From Bacteroidales bacterium (GTDB taxonomy: Bacteria; Bacteroidota; Bacteroidia; Bacteroidales; P3), in assembly GCA_016281475.1 (NCBI GenBank), contig JAEEIS010000193.1, positions 1-31,075 on the forward strand: 31,075 bases of DNA, written 5' to 3'. The notes below the pieces were generated by a model. It was not told the DNA's origin, searched no databases, and saw only the letters and a program-made list of their open reading frames with translations. Made by a program: the position numbers and the translations under genes. This document shows positions 5,882 to 14,388 of this stretch, one piece after another (position 1 is the first letter of the stretch; the number at the start of each line of letters is the position of its first letter).

Positions 5882-7099
5882 CTATCCTCTCACCGCTAAC
5901 CTCCCGCCATTAAATATCCTCATGCTTCGTTCAAAGATTCCGTTCATGTAGGCAATTGCCAGACCGTAGTTGCTCACCGGCACGCCCGCCTCGATAGCGG
6001 GTGCCAGCCTTGCTGCCAGCTGCTTGGCGGTCAGCACACAGCCGCCGCACTGTATCACCAGCGCGTAGTCGGAAACAGGCCTTGTCAGTGCCGACAGTCC
6101 CGCCACCGCCTCGCATTCCAACTGCCTGCCTGTATATTTGGCAAGCAGTCGGGGCAGCTTCACACGCCCGATGTCCTCGCAAGTGACGTTGTGTGTGCAA
6201 CTTTCGAGCATCAGCACACGGTCGCCGTCGCGCAAATGGTCGATAGTGGGCGTGCCCTTCACATAGTCGGCAAAAAGGCCCTTCGCCCTTGCCAACACCA
6301 CGCTGAAGCTGGTCAGATACACATCCTCGGGCACAATCTTCGACACCATGCCGTACACCTGGCTGTCCGTCACCACCAGTCGCACCTCCCCTACCCTCTG
6401 CAACGTCTGCTCCAGCTCCGTCTCGCGGCACACCACGGCACAGGCATGGTTGTCCAACAAATCGCGCAACACCTGCACCTGCGGCAGTATCATCCTCCCC
6501 TCGGGCGCCGAGCTGTCGATGGGTGTCACCATCACCACCGTGTCGCCCTCGCCCACCACGTCGCCCAGCAGGCTGCGGTGCATGTAGGCCGTCTCAGGCA
6601 GCGCCTCGCGGATGCGGGCCGTCAGCGGCTCGCGCAACGCGGGGTCCTTCACCGTCAGCACAAACACCTGCGTGCCGTAATCCTCCTCCAGCCGCTGCAG
6701 CAGCGCGCCGTCGGGCTTCAGCCTGTCCGCCTGCGAATAGATGAGGATGTACGGAATGCCGCGCTTGCGACAGCCCTCCACCAGCATCACCTCCTCCGCC
6801 TCGAAACGGTTGTCGGTAAACAAGATAAGGGCCAAGTCCGCCTGTGCCAGCATCTCAAGGCTGCGTTCGATGCGCATACGGCCCACCACGCCCTCGTCGT
6901 CGATGCCCGCCGTGTCGATCCACACCACGGGTCCCACGCCGCCAATCTCCATCGTCTTCTTCACGGGGTCGGTAGTAGTGCCCGCCAAGTCCGACACAAT
7001 GGCCACCTGCTGGCCCGTCAGATAGTTCACCAACGAACTCTTGCCGTAGTTCCTGCGGCCAAAAATACCTATATGGGGTTTCAAGTCATTTCCTTTCAT
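5882..7099 (-). CDS. hydF: [FeFe]-hydrogenase H-cluster maturation GTPase HydF
   Basis: A scaffold GTPase on which the diiron subcluster of [FeFe] hydrogenase is assembled, working with HydE and HydG (not in the window). The 405-residue product has G1 GRRNYGKS (14-21), AGTTTDPV (39-46), DTAGIDDEG, and a C-terminal cluster-binding region. That motif is normally CxH-x(46-53)-HCxxC. Here it is C301-T-H303, 46 residues, then Q350-C351-G-G-C354, so the second His is replaced by Gln. The start at 7099 gives MKGNDLKPHIGIFGRRN, close to family N-termini. An in-frame ATG at 7159 would add 20 residues and cannot be excluded. Its presence implies anaerobic hydrogen metabolism. Confidence 0.9.
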   Translation of the reverse strand: MKGNDLKPHIGIFGRRNYGKSSLVNYLTGQQVAIVSDLAGTTTDPVKKTMEIGGVGPVVWIDTAGIDDEGVVGRMRIERSLEMLAQADLALILFTDNRFEAEEVMLVEGCRKRGIPYILIYSQADRLKPDGALLQRLEEDYGTQVFVLTVKDPALREPLTARIREALPETAYMHRSLLGDVVGEGDTVVMVTPIDSSAPEGRMILPQVQVLRDLLDNHACAVVCRETELEQTLQRVGEVRLVVTDSQVYGMVSKIVPEDVYLTSFSVVLARAKGLFADYVKGTPTIDHLRDGDRVLMLESCTHNVTCEDIGRVKLPRLLAKYTGRQLECEAVAGLSALTRPVSDYALVIQCGGCVLTAKQLAARLAPAIEAGVPVSNYGLAIAYMNGIFERSMRIFNGGRLAVRG

Positions 7100-7203
7100 G
7101 CCCTCATAACGACAAAACGTACCTTTTATTGTAACGCCCCACATGTTTTTCACTCCCACAGCCCGTCATCACAATCCCCCTCCCCTCCGTCCCACGAAAC
7201 TCC

Positions 7204-7234
7204 CTACCGCATTTTACCGATTCTTACCGATAAC
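7204..7234 (-). repeat. cggta-type repeat, copy 1
   Basis: The minus strand contains aatcggtaaaatgcggtag, matching 18 of 19 bases of aatcggtagaatgcggtag at 26481-26499. The two copies face opposite ways, both in the spacer upstream of a gene. Confidence 0.65.
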
Positions 7235-7381
7235 CGGACATTTCTAGGCTCTTACAGCGACAAACGAGCGTCAATGAATGCAAGGAAAATGGAGAGTTCG
7301 CGGGAGCCAGGTGGGGCGACACAATAAAAATCCCTTATTTTCGTTATACAGGAAATAATATTAGGTATCTTCTATTATTAA

Positions 7382-7397
7382 TAATTGCATGCAATTA
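7382..7397. promoter_or_regulatory. Perfect 16-base palindrome taattgcatgcaatta
   Basis: An uninterrupted dyad about 112 bases before the ATG of the AlbA_2 gene. Its size and AT-rich arms would suit a dimeric regulator site, but no regulator is known and this is only a candidate. Confidence 0.3.
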
Positions 7398-7508
7398 AAG
7401 TCTCTAATTCTTATCTACTTCAAAAACACATATTTTACTAATTCTCTAATTCTTGATAAATAGAACCCCTCAAATAACAAACATAGTATATAACGAATAT
7501 GACAAACA

Positions 7509-10500
7509 ATGGAAAGCCAACCCCTTAAAGTACTCCGCACGGACCAGCAGAGCCGTAAATATATAGTAGAATACAATGGCACGCCCTGGCCGGTGAAGCA
7601 GGTGCCGGAACAGTACGATACCGAGCCACCGACCGAGATAGACTGCGTGGTGCGCATCAGCGAGCGTGGCACATTTATAGAACAGGACTACGCCAACCTC
7701 ATACGCCGACACTACGACGTGGGGCAGGAACAGATATTCGACATCGTGCGCGTCAACCGCGACAACTACGAGCTGCGCGACGCGTGGGGCTATACCGCCT
7801 ACGCCGAGAAGGAGCTTGTGGTCGACACCTCCTTCACCTCCAAGGTGCGCTGCCTCGTGGAATCCATTGCGGGCAAGAATCCCAAGGTGGAAATCCTCGA
7901 GGCGCTACCCGTCGAGGCGGGCGGGCTGACCATGCACAAGCTGACCATCAAAAACCTCCTCAACAACGACGACGAGCGTACCGAGCTGGTCATCGACCTC
8001 CTGCTGCAGGAAGTGGGCAGCCAGCTGTTCGACCTGCGCTGCATGGCCTGGCTCGCCGACAAGAAGGCGACGCTGGGCGCCCATCCCAATCTGCTGCAGC
8101 AGATAACGGCAGGCTGCATGCTGCTGCTGGAGGAGAGCGACTTCCTACAGACCCTGGAAAAGAAGGAGAGCGCCATACTCTCGGCACGCATCGTCAAGCT
8201 GATCGAAAACGTGGAGTACTTCAAACAGGCCGAAGGCATCATCAGCCATACGGGCGGACAGGAGGAGGTGGAACACTTCTGCCAGCGGCTGAAAGCGTCG
8301 GGCAAACTCTACCACCCGCGCGAGCGGTTCCACACGGTGATGTACATGTTCCTGCTCTCGCCCGAACTGATTGAGCGCAACATACAGCTGGTCTTCGAGG
8401 CCATCCGCAGCCAGGAAGCCGAATACTGGCAGGCCGAAGGCATCGCCCCCGAGTGGATAGTGCTGCTGGAATACTGCTGCCGCTACTACAACGGCATGAC
8501 CAACCCCGCCAACCCCAAAGAGCGGGCCGCGGTGATGGTGCAGGTCCTGGCACTGCAGCAGATTCTCACCAACGAGGAGTCGGAAAACCTCTACGACCGC
8601 GTGCTGAACCGCTCGATGATGTACCGCTACGCGTCGGAAATCAACTCTGGCAAGCCGAAGCAGATGATCGAGTGGGCCTACGAGACCCTCTGCCGCACCC
8701 TCGACAGCGTCGACACCTTCGACCCACAGGAGACCCGCAACGCCGGGCTCTTTGCCAACCTGCTCTACAACGACACCGTCAGCTCCAGCTCGCGAGTGCT
8801 GCAACCCCTCTGCTACGTCGGCGACAAGACCATCATCCGCATCGACAAGTTCGGCATCGTGGTGCTGCCCCAGCAGATAGCCGTCGGCGACACCAACCCC
8901 GCGCTGCCCGCCAACCTCCACCTGTGGCACGGCCTGCAGATACGTGTGCCCAACCGCATCAAAGAGAAGGACACCGACAGCATACAGCGATTCCAAGAGA
9001 TATGGCAGGAAATCGAACAGCAGCTCTTCAACCGCCCCATTACCACCACACGACCCATACGCCACCACGCCCTCTACTCCATCGGCGACGAGGTGACCTT
9101 CATCGTCCGCCGACAGACGGGCAACGCCACCTTCGACTGCGACATCGTCGACCACGACACCATCGTGGCCAGCGGACGGCTCAACATCGCCAACACCGTG
9201 CGCTACTTCGTCGAGGGGGTGACCGCCGCCACCTTCATGGGCGAGAAGGGACACATGATGCTGCCGGGCGAGATACTCTCCATCAACGCCGACGGCGTGT
9301 ACGAGCTGGGCATGGAAAACACCATCCGCCAGGTGGTGGAAGAAATACACATGCAGGACTGGGACGACTACAGCGACTACACCATGCGCTGCAAAGTGTA
9401 TCACTTCAACGCAGGCAACGTGCGACGCTATATCGGCTACAGCGACGAGGGCTTCCCCATCTCCATCAAGGTGGCGAACGAAAAAGAACCCTGGTCCACT
9501 TTCAGCAAAAACAGCATCATAGAGGTGGGCGAGACCAACCGAATGATGCACGGCAACTTCATACTGGCCAACTATATCGGTGTGGCAGAGCCCCATTTCC
9601 CCAGCACACTTGGGTGTTTCGAGGCCCTGATGAACCTCTGCTGCGGTGAGCAGTACTACTCGGACGACTACGCCCTGGAGGCCACCTACGAGAAGGACAA
9701 AGAGCAGCACATCCCCGCCGAGCATGTGGAGGAACTGACCAACCTGATTGAGAAGGCGGCAGTGATTGAGAACGACTACCTGAAGGCCTACAACTATTTC
9801 GGATTCTGTCGTCTGCTGTCGAAGATAATAGGCCGGCGCGACCGCGAGGAATATTACGACGGCCGCCTGCGCCTCATACAGCTCCTCTACAAATTCAGCG
9901 ACACCGGCACCGTGAGTCCCGACGAGATACGCGAGGTGGAGACCTTCAACGCAGAGATATTTGCCAAGCACACCCAGCTGCAGCACGGACTCTACCAGCT
10001 GAAGCTCATCAGCTGCCTCGGCCAGCCGCAGCAGTTTGCCTTCCTCACCCAACTGAAGGCCGAGGTGCGCGACGAGGACCTTCTGCGCCTGTCGAACCTC
10101 ATCATAGCCCACAACCTGCTGCTGGAAGAAGACCTCACCAACGAGGCGGCCGTCATACACGACCAGATACTCGAACTGCTGAAACTGCAGAAAGCCGAGA
10201 CCGACAAGAAGTACTACGGCGAAGAGACCCAGCGCGTAGAGTTTAAGACCAGCATGGTCTACCCGCCCGAAGACAAGCTGCCCAACCTCACCCGCCAGAC
10301 CCACGAGATACTGGAGCAGATATGCGCCTTCCTCAACTGCGGGGGCGGCACGCTGTACCTCGGCGTGAACAACAGCGGCTACGAATGCGGCCTCAAGTAC
10401 GACCTCTCGTACATAGAGTTTGGCGGAAGCCGCGACAAATACACTCTCTATCTCGACAACCAGATACACAGCCGACTGGGAGTCAATGCCTCGCGTTTTG

Positions 10501-11465
10501 TCAGCCGCGAGTGGGACAAGGATACCAAGAGCGACGTGCTCATTATCACCGTGCGCGACTGCAACCAGGTGGTGGCCCTCGACGGCAAATACTACGAGCG
10601 TCGAGGCACCTCCGTGCGCTACGCCCCCGACCCCGAGGCGTTCAAACGCTTCCGCCTGCAACAGATAGGCGAGCGCAACGCCCAGCTGCTCCAACGCCAA
10701 CGGGCAGCAGAAAAGCACGCCAACGCCGCACCCAAACCAGCCCCTGCTCCCGCTACACCCGCACCCGCAGTGCGCGAGACGAAGAAAATCGCGCCAGCCA
10801 TAGACGACACGCCTATCGAATCCCCCCAGCCATCCCCTCTTGAGAGGGGTGGCTCTCCGAGCCACCCCTCTCAAGAGGGGATGGCAACCAGCATATTGCG
10901 TAACAACGTGCTCCACAACTTCGAAGAAGGCTTTGCCAACGACATAGCGGGATATGTGGCGATACTGCCCGACGGCAAATACAAGTTCAGCACCGACGAG
11001 CTGTGGGAATCCGATGCCCTCACCCTTGCCATCCACGACAGCGAGAAAGAGGACTATCTGGTCTGCGTCTACGACGACGGCAGTGCCTGCCGGGTGCCGC
11101 TGGACGAAATATTCGACAAGAACGAGAACTACGAATACTCGCGCACCACGGTCAAACGGCTCGTCTTTGCCAGCCCCGCCACCGAAGAGGACAGCCTCAT
11201 GTCGGTGCTGACCAACAGCAAGGGCGAGCAGTATATCCGCTTCGATGCTATCGGCACCCTCGCCGAAGGCCGTATGACCGATTACGGCGAGCCCGTTACC
11301 AACACCGTCTACGAAGATGCGGTGCAGTTTGAGATAGTCCCCACCGCCGACATCCAACACCTGCAGCTGACCACCAGCAACCGAAGCATCGGCAACATCA
11401 TGAAGCTGGGCGAAGGCAAAGAGGCCAAAGAACTGATGGAAGCGAAAGGCGTGAAGTTCCTCTAG
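7509..11465 (+). CDS. 1318-residue protein with AlbA_2/Schlafen-type domain, otherwise uncharacterised
   Basis: Starts MESQPLKVLRTDQQSRKYIV. Residues 1-110 look beta-rich and could hold an OB/S1-like nucleic-acid fold. About 110-900 is long, mostly helical and unassigned, with a beta-rich stretch near 520-620. Residues 905-1035 form a recognisable AlbA_2 (PF04326) domain: E905, EFK at 911-913, CAFLNCGGGTLYLGVNNSGYE, and YYERRGTSVR near 1028. A Pro/Ala linker (about 1073-1092) follows. Residues 1108-1125 (PSPLERGGSPSHPSQEG) come from an inserted palindromic repeat, and about 1128-1318 form a further beta-rich domain. AlbA_2 domains bind nucleic acid, and in Schlafen relatives cleave tRNA; activity here is inference. 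There are no membrane segments or signal peptide. It stands alone between spacers of over 300 bases. Confidence 0.75.
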   Translation: MESQPLKVLRTDQQSRKYIVEYNGTPWPVKQVPEQYDTEPPTEIDCVVRISERGTFIEQDYANLIRRHYDVGQEQIFDIVRVNRDNYELRDAWGYTAYAEKELVVDTSFTSKVRCLVESIAGKNPKVEILEALPVEAGGLTMHKLTIKNLLNNDDERTELVIDLLLQEVGSQLFDLRCMAWLADKKATLGAHPNLLQQITAGCMLLLEESDFLQTLEKKESAILSARIVKLIENVEYFKQAEGIISHTGGQEEVEHFCQRLKASGKLYHPRERFHTVMYMFLLSPELIERNIQLVFEAIRSQEAEYWQAEGIAPEWIVLLEYCCRYYNGMTNPANPKERAAVMVQVLALQQILTNEESENLYDRVLNRSMMYRYASEINSGKPKQMIEWAYETLCRTLDSVDTFDPQETRNAGLFANLLYNDTVSSSSRVLQPLCYVGDKTIIRIDKFGIVVLPQQIAVGDTNPALPANLHLWHGLQIRVPNRIKEKDTDSIQRFQEIWQEIEQQLFNRPITTTRPIRHHALYSIGDEVTFIVRRQTGNATFDCDIVDHDTIVASGRLNIANTVRYFVEGVTAATFMGEKGHMMLPGEILSINADGVYELGMENTIRQVVEEIHMQDWDDYSDYTMRCKVYHFNAGNVRRYIGYSDEGFPISIKVANEKEPWSTFSKNSIIEVGETNRMMHGNFILANYIGVAEPHFPSTLGCFEALMNLCCGEQYYSDDYALEATYEKDKEQHIPAEHVEELTNLIEKAAVIENDYLKAYNYFGFCRLLSKIIGRRDREEYYDGRLRLIQLLYKFSDTGTVSPDEIREVETFNAEIFAKHTQLQHGLYQLKLISCLGQPQQFAFLTQLKAEVRDEDLLRLSNLIIAHNLLLEEDLTNEAAVIHDQILELLKLQKAETDKKYYGEETQRVEFKTSMVYPPEDKLPNLTRQTHEILEQICAFLNCGGGTLYLGVNNSGYECGLKYDLSYIEFGGSRDKYTLYLDNQIHSRLGVNASRFVSREWDKDTKSDVLIITVRDCNQVVALDGKYYERRGTSVRYAPDPEAFKRFRLQQIGERNAQLLQRQRAAEKHANAAPKPAPAPATPAPAVRETKKIAPAIDDTPIESPQPSPLERGGSPSHPSQEGMATSILRNNVLHNFEEGFANDIAGYVAILPDGKYKFSTDELWESDALTLAIHDSEKEDYLVCVYDDGSACRVPLDEIFDKNENYEYSRTTVKRLVFASPATEEDSLMSVLTNSKGEQYIRFDAIGTLAEGRMTDYGEPVTNTVYEDAVQFEIVPTADIQHLQLTTSNRSIGNIMKLGEGKEAKELMEAKGVKFL
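10830..10884. repeat. Perfect 26-bp inverted repeat (two hairpin-1 units) inside the AlbA_2 gene
   Basis: The left arm 10830-10855 (ccatcccctcttgagagggg and gtggctc-type end) is the exact reverse complement of 10859-10884, with a three-base loop. Each arm contains a full hairpin 1 unit of the double-hairpin family. It is read in frame as PSPLERGGSPSHPSQEGM in a linker between domains. Confidence 0.9.
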
Positions 11466-11489
11466 CCGAAAAGAGGAGTAGGTATTTAA

Positions 11490-11540
11490 GTAGGGAGTTA
11501 AAGTAGGGAGTTAAAAAGGAAGTTAAAAAGGACGATACAT
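11490..11540 (+). repeat. gggagttaaa-type repeat, first site
   Basis: Units gggagttaaa, gggagttaaaaa and ggaagttaaaaa are followed by ggacgatacattt. The same order, gggagttaaa then ggacaatacattt, occurs at 18951-19028. Confidence 0.7.
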
Positions 11541-11669
11541 TTGAATGTGTGAACGTGTGAATGTGTGAGCCGAAGGCCGCGAACACCGCCCGAAAAGAAA
11601 AATAAAGTGAGTCAATGTGTAAATCTATTAACGAATTAACACATTAACGAATTAACACATTCAAAAGAT

Positions 11670-11692
11670 TTGTCCACTTTAACTCCCTTTTT
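11670..11692 (-). repeat. gggagttaaa-type repeat, reverse copy
   Basis: The minus strand reads aaaaagggagttaaagtgga then caa, matching aaaagggagttaaaggggacaa at 19000-19021. Confidence 0.7.
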
Positions 11693-11812
11693 ATCACTCC
11701 CAATTAAATCTTTTGTATTATAACGAATTGCGTGTGTGGGAATGTTAAAAATGAAATCAAAGTGTAAGATTTTGCCTTTTGCCACGACATATAGGCAAGA
11801 AAACACTGCAAG

Positions 11813-12295
11813 ATGACAGCCGACGCATTCAAACAACTGATACTATCCAACCAACCCGACATGCAGCGATACGCAACGGCATTGTTAGGCGATGCCGACG
11901 CGGCAGCGGATGCGGTACAGGAGGCTGTCATCGAACTATGGCAACAACACGAACGATTGGACAAGGTGGTGAACCTGAAGGGCTATTGTGTCACGATGGC
12001 CAAACGCAGATGCATAGACCAACTGCGGCAACTGAACCCCACCACCCCTATCAACGAGGAGGCATTGATGGTGGCTGTCCCACCACCAGACGACATAGAC
12101 GAACGCTATCGACAGGCGTTGAAACTGGTGGAACGCCTTCCGAAACGCCAACGCGATGCCATACTGCTGAAATATGAGCAAGGTAAAGAGAACAAAGAAA
12201 TTGAACAAATAATGAATATGAGCAGCACCCACCTCTACGCCACCCTGTCGCGAGCCTATAGCGCACTGCGTGAGATGATGCAAAAACAGGAATAG
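11813..12295 (+). CDS. ECF-type RNA polymerase sigma factor
   Basis: A 160-residue sigma-70 family protein of the extracytoplasmic-function group. The sigma2 region is NQPDMQRYATALLGDADAAADAVQEAVIELW with VVNLKGYCVTMAKRRCIDQLRQ. After a short linker, sigma4 is ERYRQALKLVERLPKRQRDAILLKYEQGKENKEIEQIMNMSSTHLYATLSRAYSALR, ending in the DNA-binding helix-turn-helix. Length and the absence of region 1 and 3 fit ECF sigma. It probably directs its own operon and possibly envelope genes elsewhere. The stop is two bases before the ATG of the anti-sigma-like gene, so the pair is likely co-translated. The target promoter is unknown. Confidence 0.92.
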   Translation: MTADAFKQLILSNQPDMQRYATALLGDADAAADAVQEAVIELWQQHERLDKVVNLKGYCVTMAKRRCIDQLRQLNPTTPINEEALMVAVPPPDDIDERYRQALKLVERLPKRQRDAILLKYEQGKENKEIEQIMNMSSTHLYATLSRAYSALREMMQKQE

Positions 12296-12297
12296 CC

Positions 12298-12966
12298 ATG
12301 AAAACAGAAGAGAACATAGCTCCCGAGGTAAAAGAATTGTTAGACGCGTTGGCGGAGCCACGAGCCAACCAACAACGGCAGCAACAGCTGAGCAAGCTGA
12401 TTGACAGACTTGCCGAGAAAGAACAAACTACTATTTCCCATAGCTATAGAAAATCACAACTATGGAGGTGGGTAGGCGTTGCGGCAGCGGCGGCATGTGT
12501 GGTACTGTTTATCATATGGATGCCAAATAACGATGCAACGATAGCCATGCCCGAGGCTGTTGCAAGCATTGAGGTGCAAACGCCGGACAGCATGGTTGTC
12601 GAGGAAGTGGTTGTAACACCGCCGACAGCTCCTGCCAAGCAGATTACTCACCACAAACCCATCTTGTTGGCACAGGCACAAACGCCAGAAATAGTCGAGG
12701 AGTTGGAAACAATTGTCGTTGAGAAACAATTTGAAACAATTGGTACAATAGAAGAGGAGGTAACACCTGCTCCCAATGATATACAAACTAACCCGACTCC
12801 TGTCCAACCCACACGACGCGTGGTAGCTTGCAACAACCTAGTTTGCTACGACTGCAAAACCAAACGCGACTGGAAACAGCACAATCGGGCATCTGACAAG
12901 ACCATCCTCGGCACACCCATATCACCCAACATGGATGAGGGAATGCTGATGCTGGCATCTTTATGA
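12298..12966 (+). CDS. Single-pass membrane protein, probable anti-sigma factor
   Basis: A 222-residue protein directly after the ECF sigma gene. Residues 1-55 are cytosolic and charged (EENIAPEVKELLDALAEPRANQQRQQQLSKLIDRLAEKEQ). One membrane helix of about 58-78 (WVGVAAAAACVVLFIIWM) is followed by a periplasmic part rich in Val, Glu, Thr and Pro, and a C-terminus with CNNLVCYDCKTKRDW. The layout is what is expected of an anti-sigma factor that holds the sigma at the membrane, and position is the main support; I see no ZAS zinc motif in the cytosolic part. It could instead be another envelope protein of the operon. Confidence 0.65.
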   Translation: MKTEENIAPEVKELLDALAEPRANQQRQQQLSKLIDRLAEKEQTTISHSYRKSQLWRWVGVAAAAACVVLFIIWMPNNDATIAMPEAVASIEVQTPDSMVVEEVVVTPPTAPAKQITHHKPILLAQAQTPEIVEELETIVVEKQFETIGTIEEEVTPAPNDIQTNPTPVQPTRRVVACNNLVCYDCKTKRDWKQHNRASDKTILGTPISPNMDEGMLMLASL

Positions 12967-13038
12967 TATAAGAAATAAGAGATAAGGGGTATTCTGCAGA
13001 ACCTTTATACATTAAAAACAACAAATCTTTAAACTCTT

Positions 13039-14343
13039 ATGAAGAAGATTATTTTCATACTGACAGCAATATGTATTGCCTTTGCAGCCACGGCACAACA
13101 TGAAGTGGCATTGACCGATACACTACAGTACTCCTTTACAAAACTCGTTGTTGAGGAGGGCTGGGAGGTACACCTGATTCAAAACGACTCGCCAGTTAGC
13201 ACTATTGCCATCATCGTACCAGAAGAGGGACTGCCCACGGCGGGTAGCACCTATCTAAGCAGTTACTCAAAGAACAAGTTGACAATTCTGCGCAACACCT
13301 CACTGCCCGAGGGAACCGTGGTCGAGCTGAGCGGTAGATTGCGACTGGAGGAGCTGGTTCTCAAAGAAAATGCTATCGTGATGGCAGACCATTACATTGC
13401 CAAGAATGAGAAGGACAACGGCACCTTGGTGCATGTTGGTGAGAATGCCACCTTGCACATCCGTCATCTGGTGACAGCAACGGGATGCGACGCTGTCCTG
13501 TGGTCATCCGACTATGCCAACACCATCATTGACACCCTCTCGGGCGAAGACTTTCACATCAACCTCCAGCGGGGCGACCGGTTCTACTATGGTGCCAACC
13601 AACTCAACGGCAAACTAGTTATCGCAGAAGAATACCCTCACTATGAGAAATATTACCCCGACGGACTATCCGCCAACCCCTGCCATCCTTGGAAATTGGA
13701 GGACACGACACAGCATATCGCCGTATTCAAGTACCACCAACGCACATGGAGCTACCTAGTGAGCGCAGGCCTGCTGGTGGGCTACCGCTTCGGTGAGCTA
13801 TCGGCCTCGGCTATCAACAGCCCCTACGCCAGCGACGGGACATTGACTTGCAACATTCCCCTTATCACTGACTTCAAACTGGGCGAAAAGTGGTCATTAC
13901 GTACAGGCTTGATGCTGAGTATGGAGTACGCCAAACTGTACCACCAGGTGACTTTAGAGAACGGTGCCCTCAGCCTTGCCGACGGACGCACCCCGATGCA
14001 GAAAAATGCCTTTTTCAATACCTATCTAGGCATTCCTGCCACCATCTATTTCACCCCGCATCCAGAGAAGGGAAGCCGGTCGATAAGCTTCGGGGCCGAC
14101 GTGCGCATAAGCCGTCTGATAGGGTCAACATTCAGCAACACGCCCGACATATTCCTAAGCCAACGACTGAAGTCCAGAACGGGAGTTTACAACCCTTGGC
14201 GCATAGAGGTGGGGTTGGATATAACTACCAATGCCATAGGCATTATACATGGGGTGAGGATGTACACCAACCTGCTGCCAGAATTCCACAGCAAGGAGAC
14301 GGGAAAAAGCCTCCACTCGCTGGGGTTGGAGGTGACATTCTGA
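13039..14343 (+). CDS. Predicted outer-membrane beta-barrel protein of the sigma operon
   Basis: A 434-residue exported protein. The signal peptide is MKKIIFILTAICIAFAATAQ. Residues of about 25-215 are beta-rich; VVEEGWEVHLIQND, YSKNKLTIL and VVELSGRLRLEELVLKENA recall the DUF2807/GIN-type beta-helix head. Residues of about 235-434 alternate polar and hydrophobic residues with glycines and aromatics and end LHSLGLEVTF, a terminal Phe typical of outer-membrane barrels. I infer a small barrel with a surface or periplasmic head. It is the third gene after the ECF sigma and anti-sigma, 72 bases downstream, and may be the regulated output or sensor of that pair. Confidence 0.65.
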   Translation: MKKIIFILTAICIAFAATAQHEVALTDTLQYSFTKLVVEEGWEVHLIQNDSPVSTIAIIVPEEGLPTAGSTYLSSYSKNKLTILRNTSLPEGTVVELSGRLRLEELVLKENAIVMADHYIAKNEKDNGTLVHVGENATLHIRHLVTATGCDAVLWSSDYANTIIDTLSGEDFHINLQRGDRFYYGANQLNGKLVIAEEYPHYEKYYPDGLSANPCHPWKLEDTTQHIAVFKYHQRTWSYLVSAGLLVGYRFGELSASAINSPYASDGTLTCNIPLITDFKLGEKWSLRTGLMLSMEYAKLYHQVTLENGALSLADGRTPMQKNAFFNTYLGIPATIYFTPHPEKGSRSISFGADVRISRLIGSTFSNTPDIFLSQRLKSRTGVYNPWRIEVGLDITTNAIGIIHGVRMYTNLLPEFHSKETGKSLHSLGLEVTF

Positions 14344-14350
14344 ATTATCA

Positions 14351-14380
14351 GAACGGGCGGAGGAATCGGAATGGGCGGAA
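14351..14380 (+). repeat. cggaatgggcgga-type repeat in convergent spacer
   Basis: aacgggcgga, ggaatcgga and atgggcggaa are degenerate units lying between two convergent stops. aatcggaatgggcgga resembles attcggagtgggcgta at 31050-31065, which is inside the ygiQ reading frame. Confidence 0.45.
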
Positions 14381-14388
14381 GTGTCTGG

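Larger units (their letters stand above)
7100..7508. other. Divergent spacer between hydF and the AlbA_2 gene
   Basis: No credible gene is seen. The left half is GC-rich and carries a copy of the cggta-type repeat (7204-7234). The right half from 7325 is AT-rich and holds a 16-base palindrome (7382-7397) and two direct copies of tctctaattctt (7401-7412 and 7443-7454). No exact TAnnTTTG box was found for the large gene. Confidence 0.6.
11466..11812. other. Repeat-filled spacer before the sigma-factor operon
   Basis: No gene is seen. It contains tandem gggagttaaa units (11490-11540), gtgtgaa repeats around 11541-11570, and two tandem copies of attaacgaattaacac-type sequence (about 11627-11662). 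A reverse copy of the gggagttaaag unit follows at 11670-11692. No exact TAnnTTTG box was found before the sigma gene, which could fit transcription by an alternative sigma factor. Confidence 0.6.

Noticed and set aside
6191..7327. 378-residue frame antisense to hydF
   Set aside because: His/Arg/Gln-rich low-complexity translation overlapping a clear hydF.
8145..11360. 1071-residue open frame antisense to the AlbA_2 gene
   Set aside because: It mirrors the GC-biased codon pattern of the plus-strand gene, has no domain I recognise and is Val/His/Gln-rich as shadow frames are.
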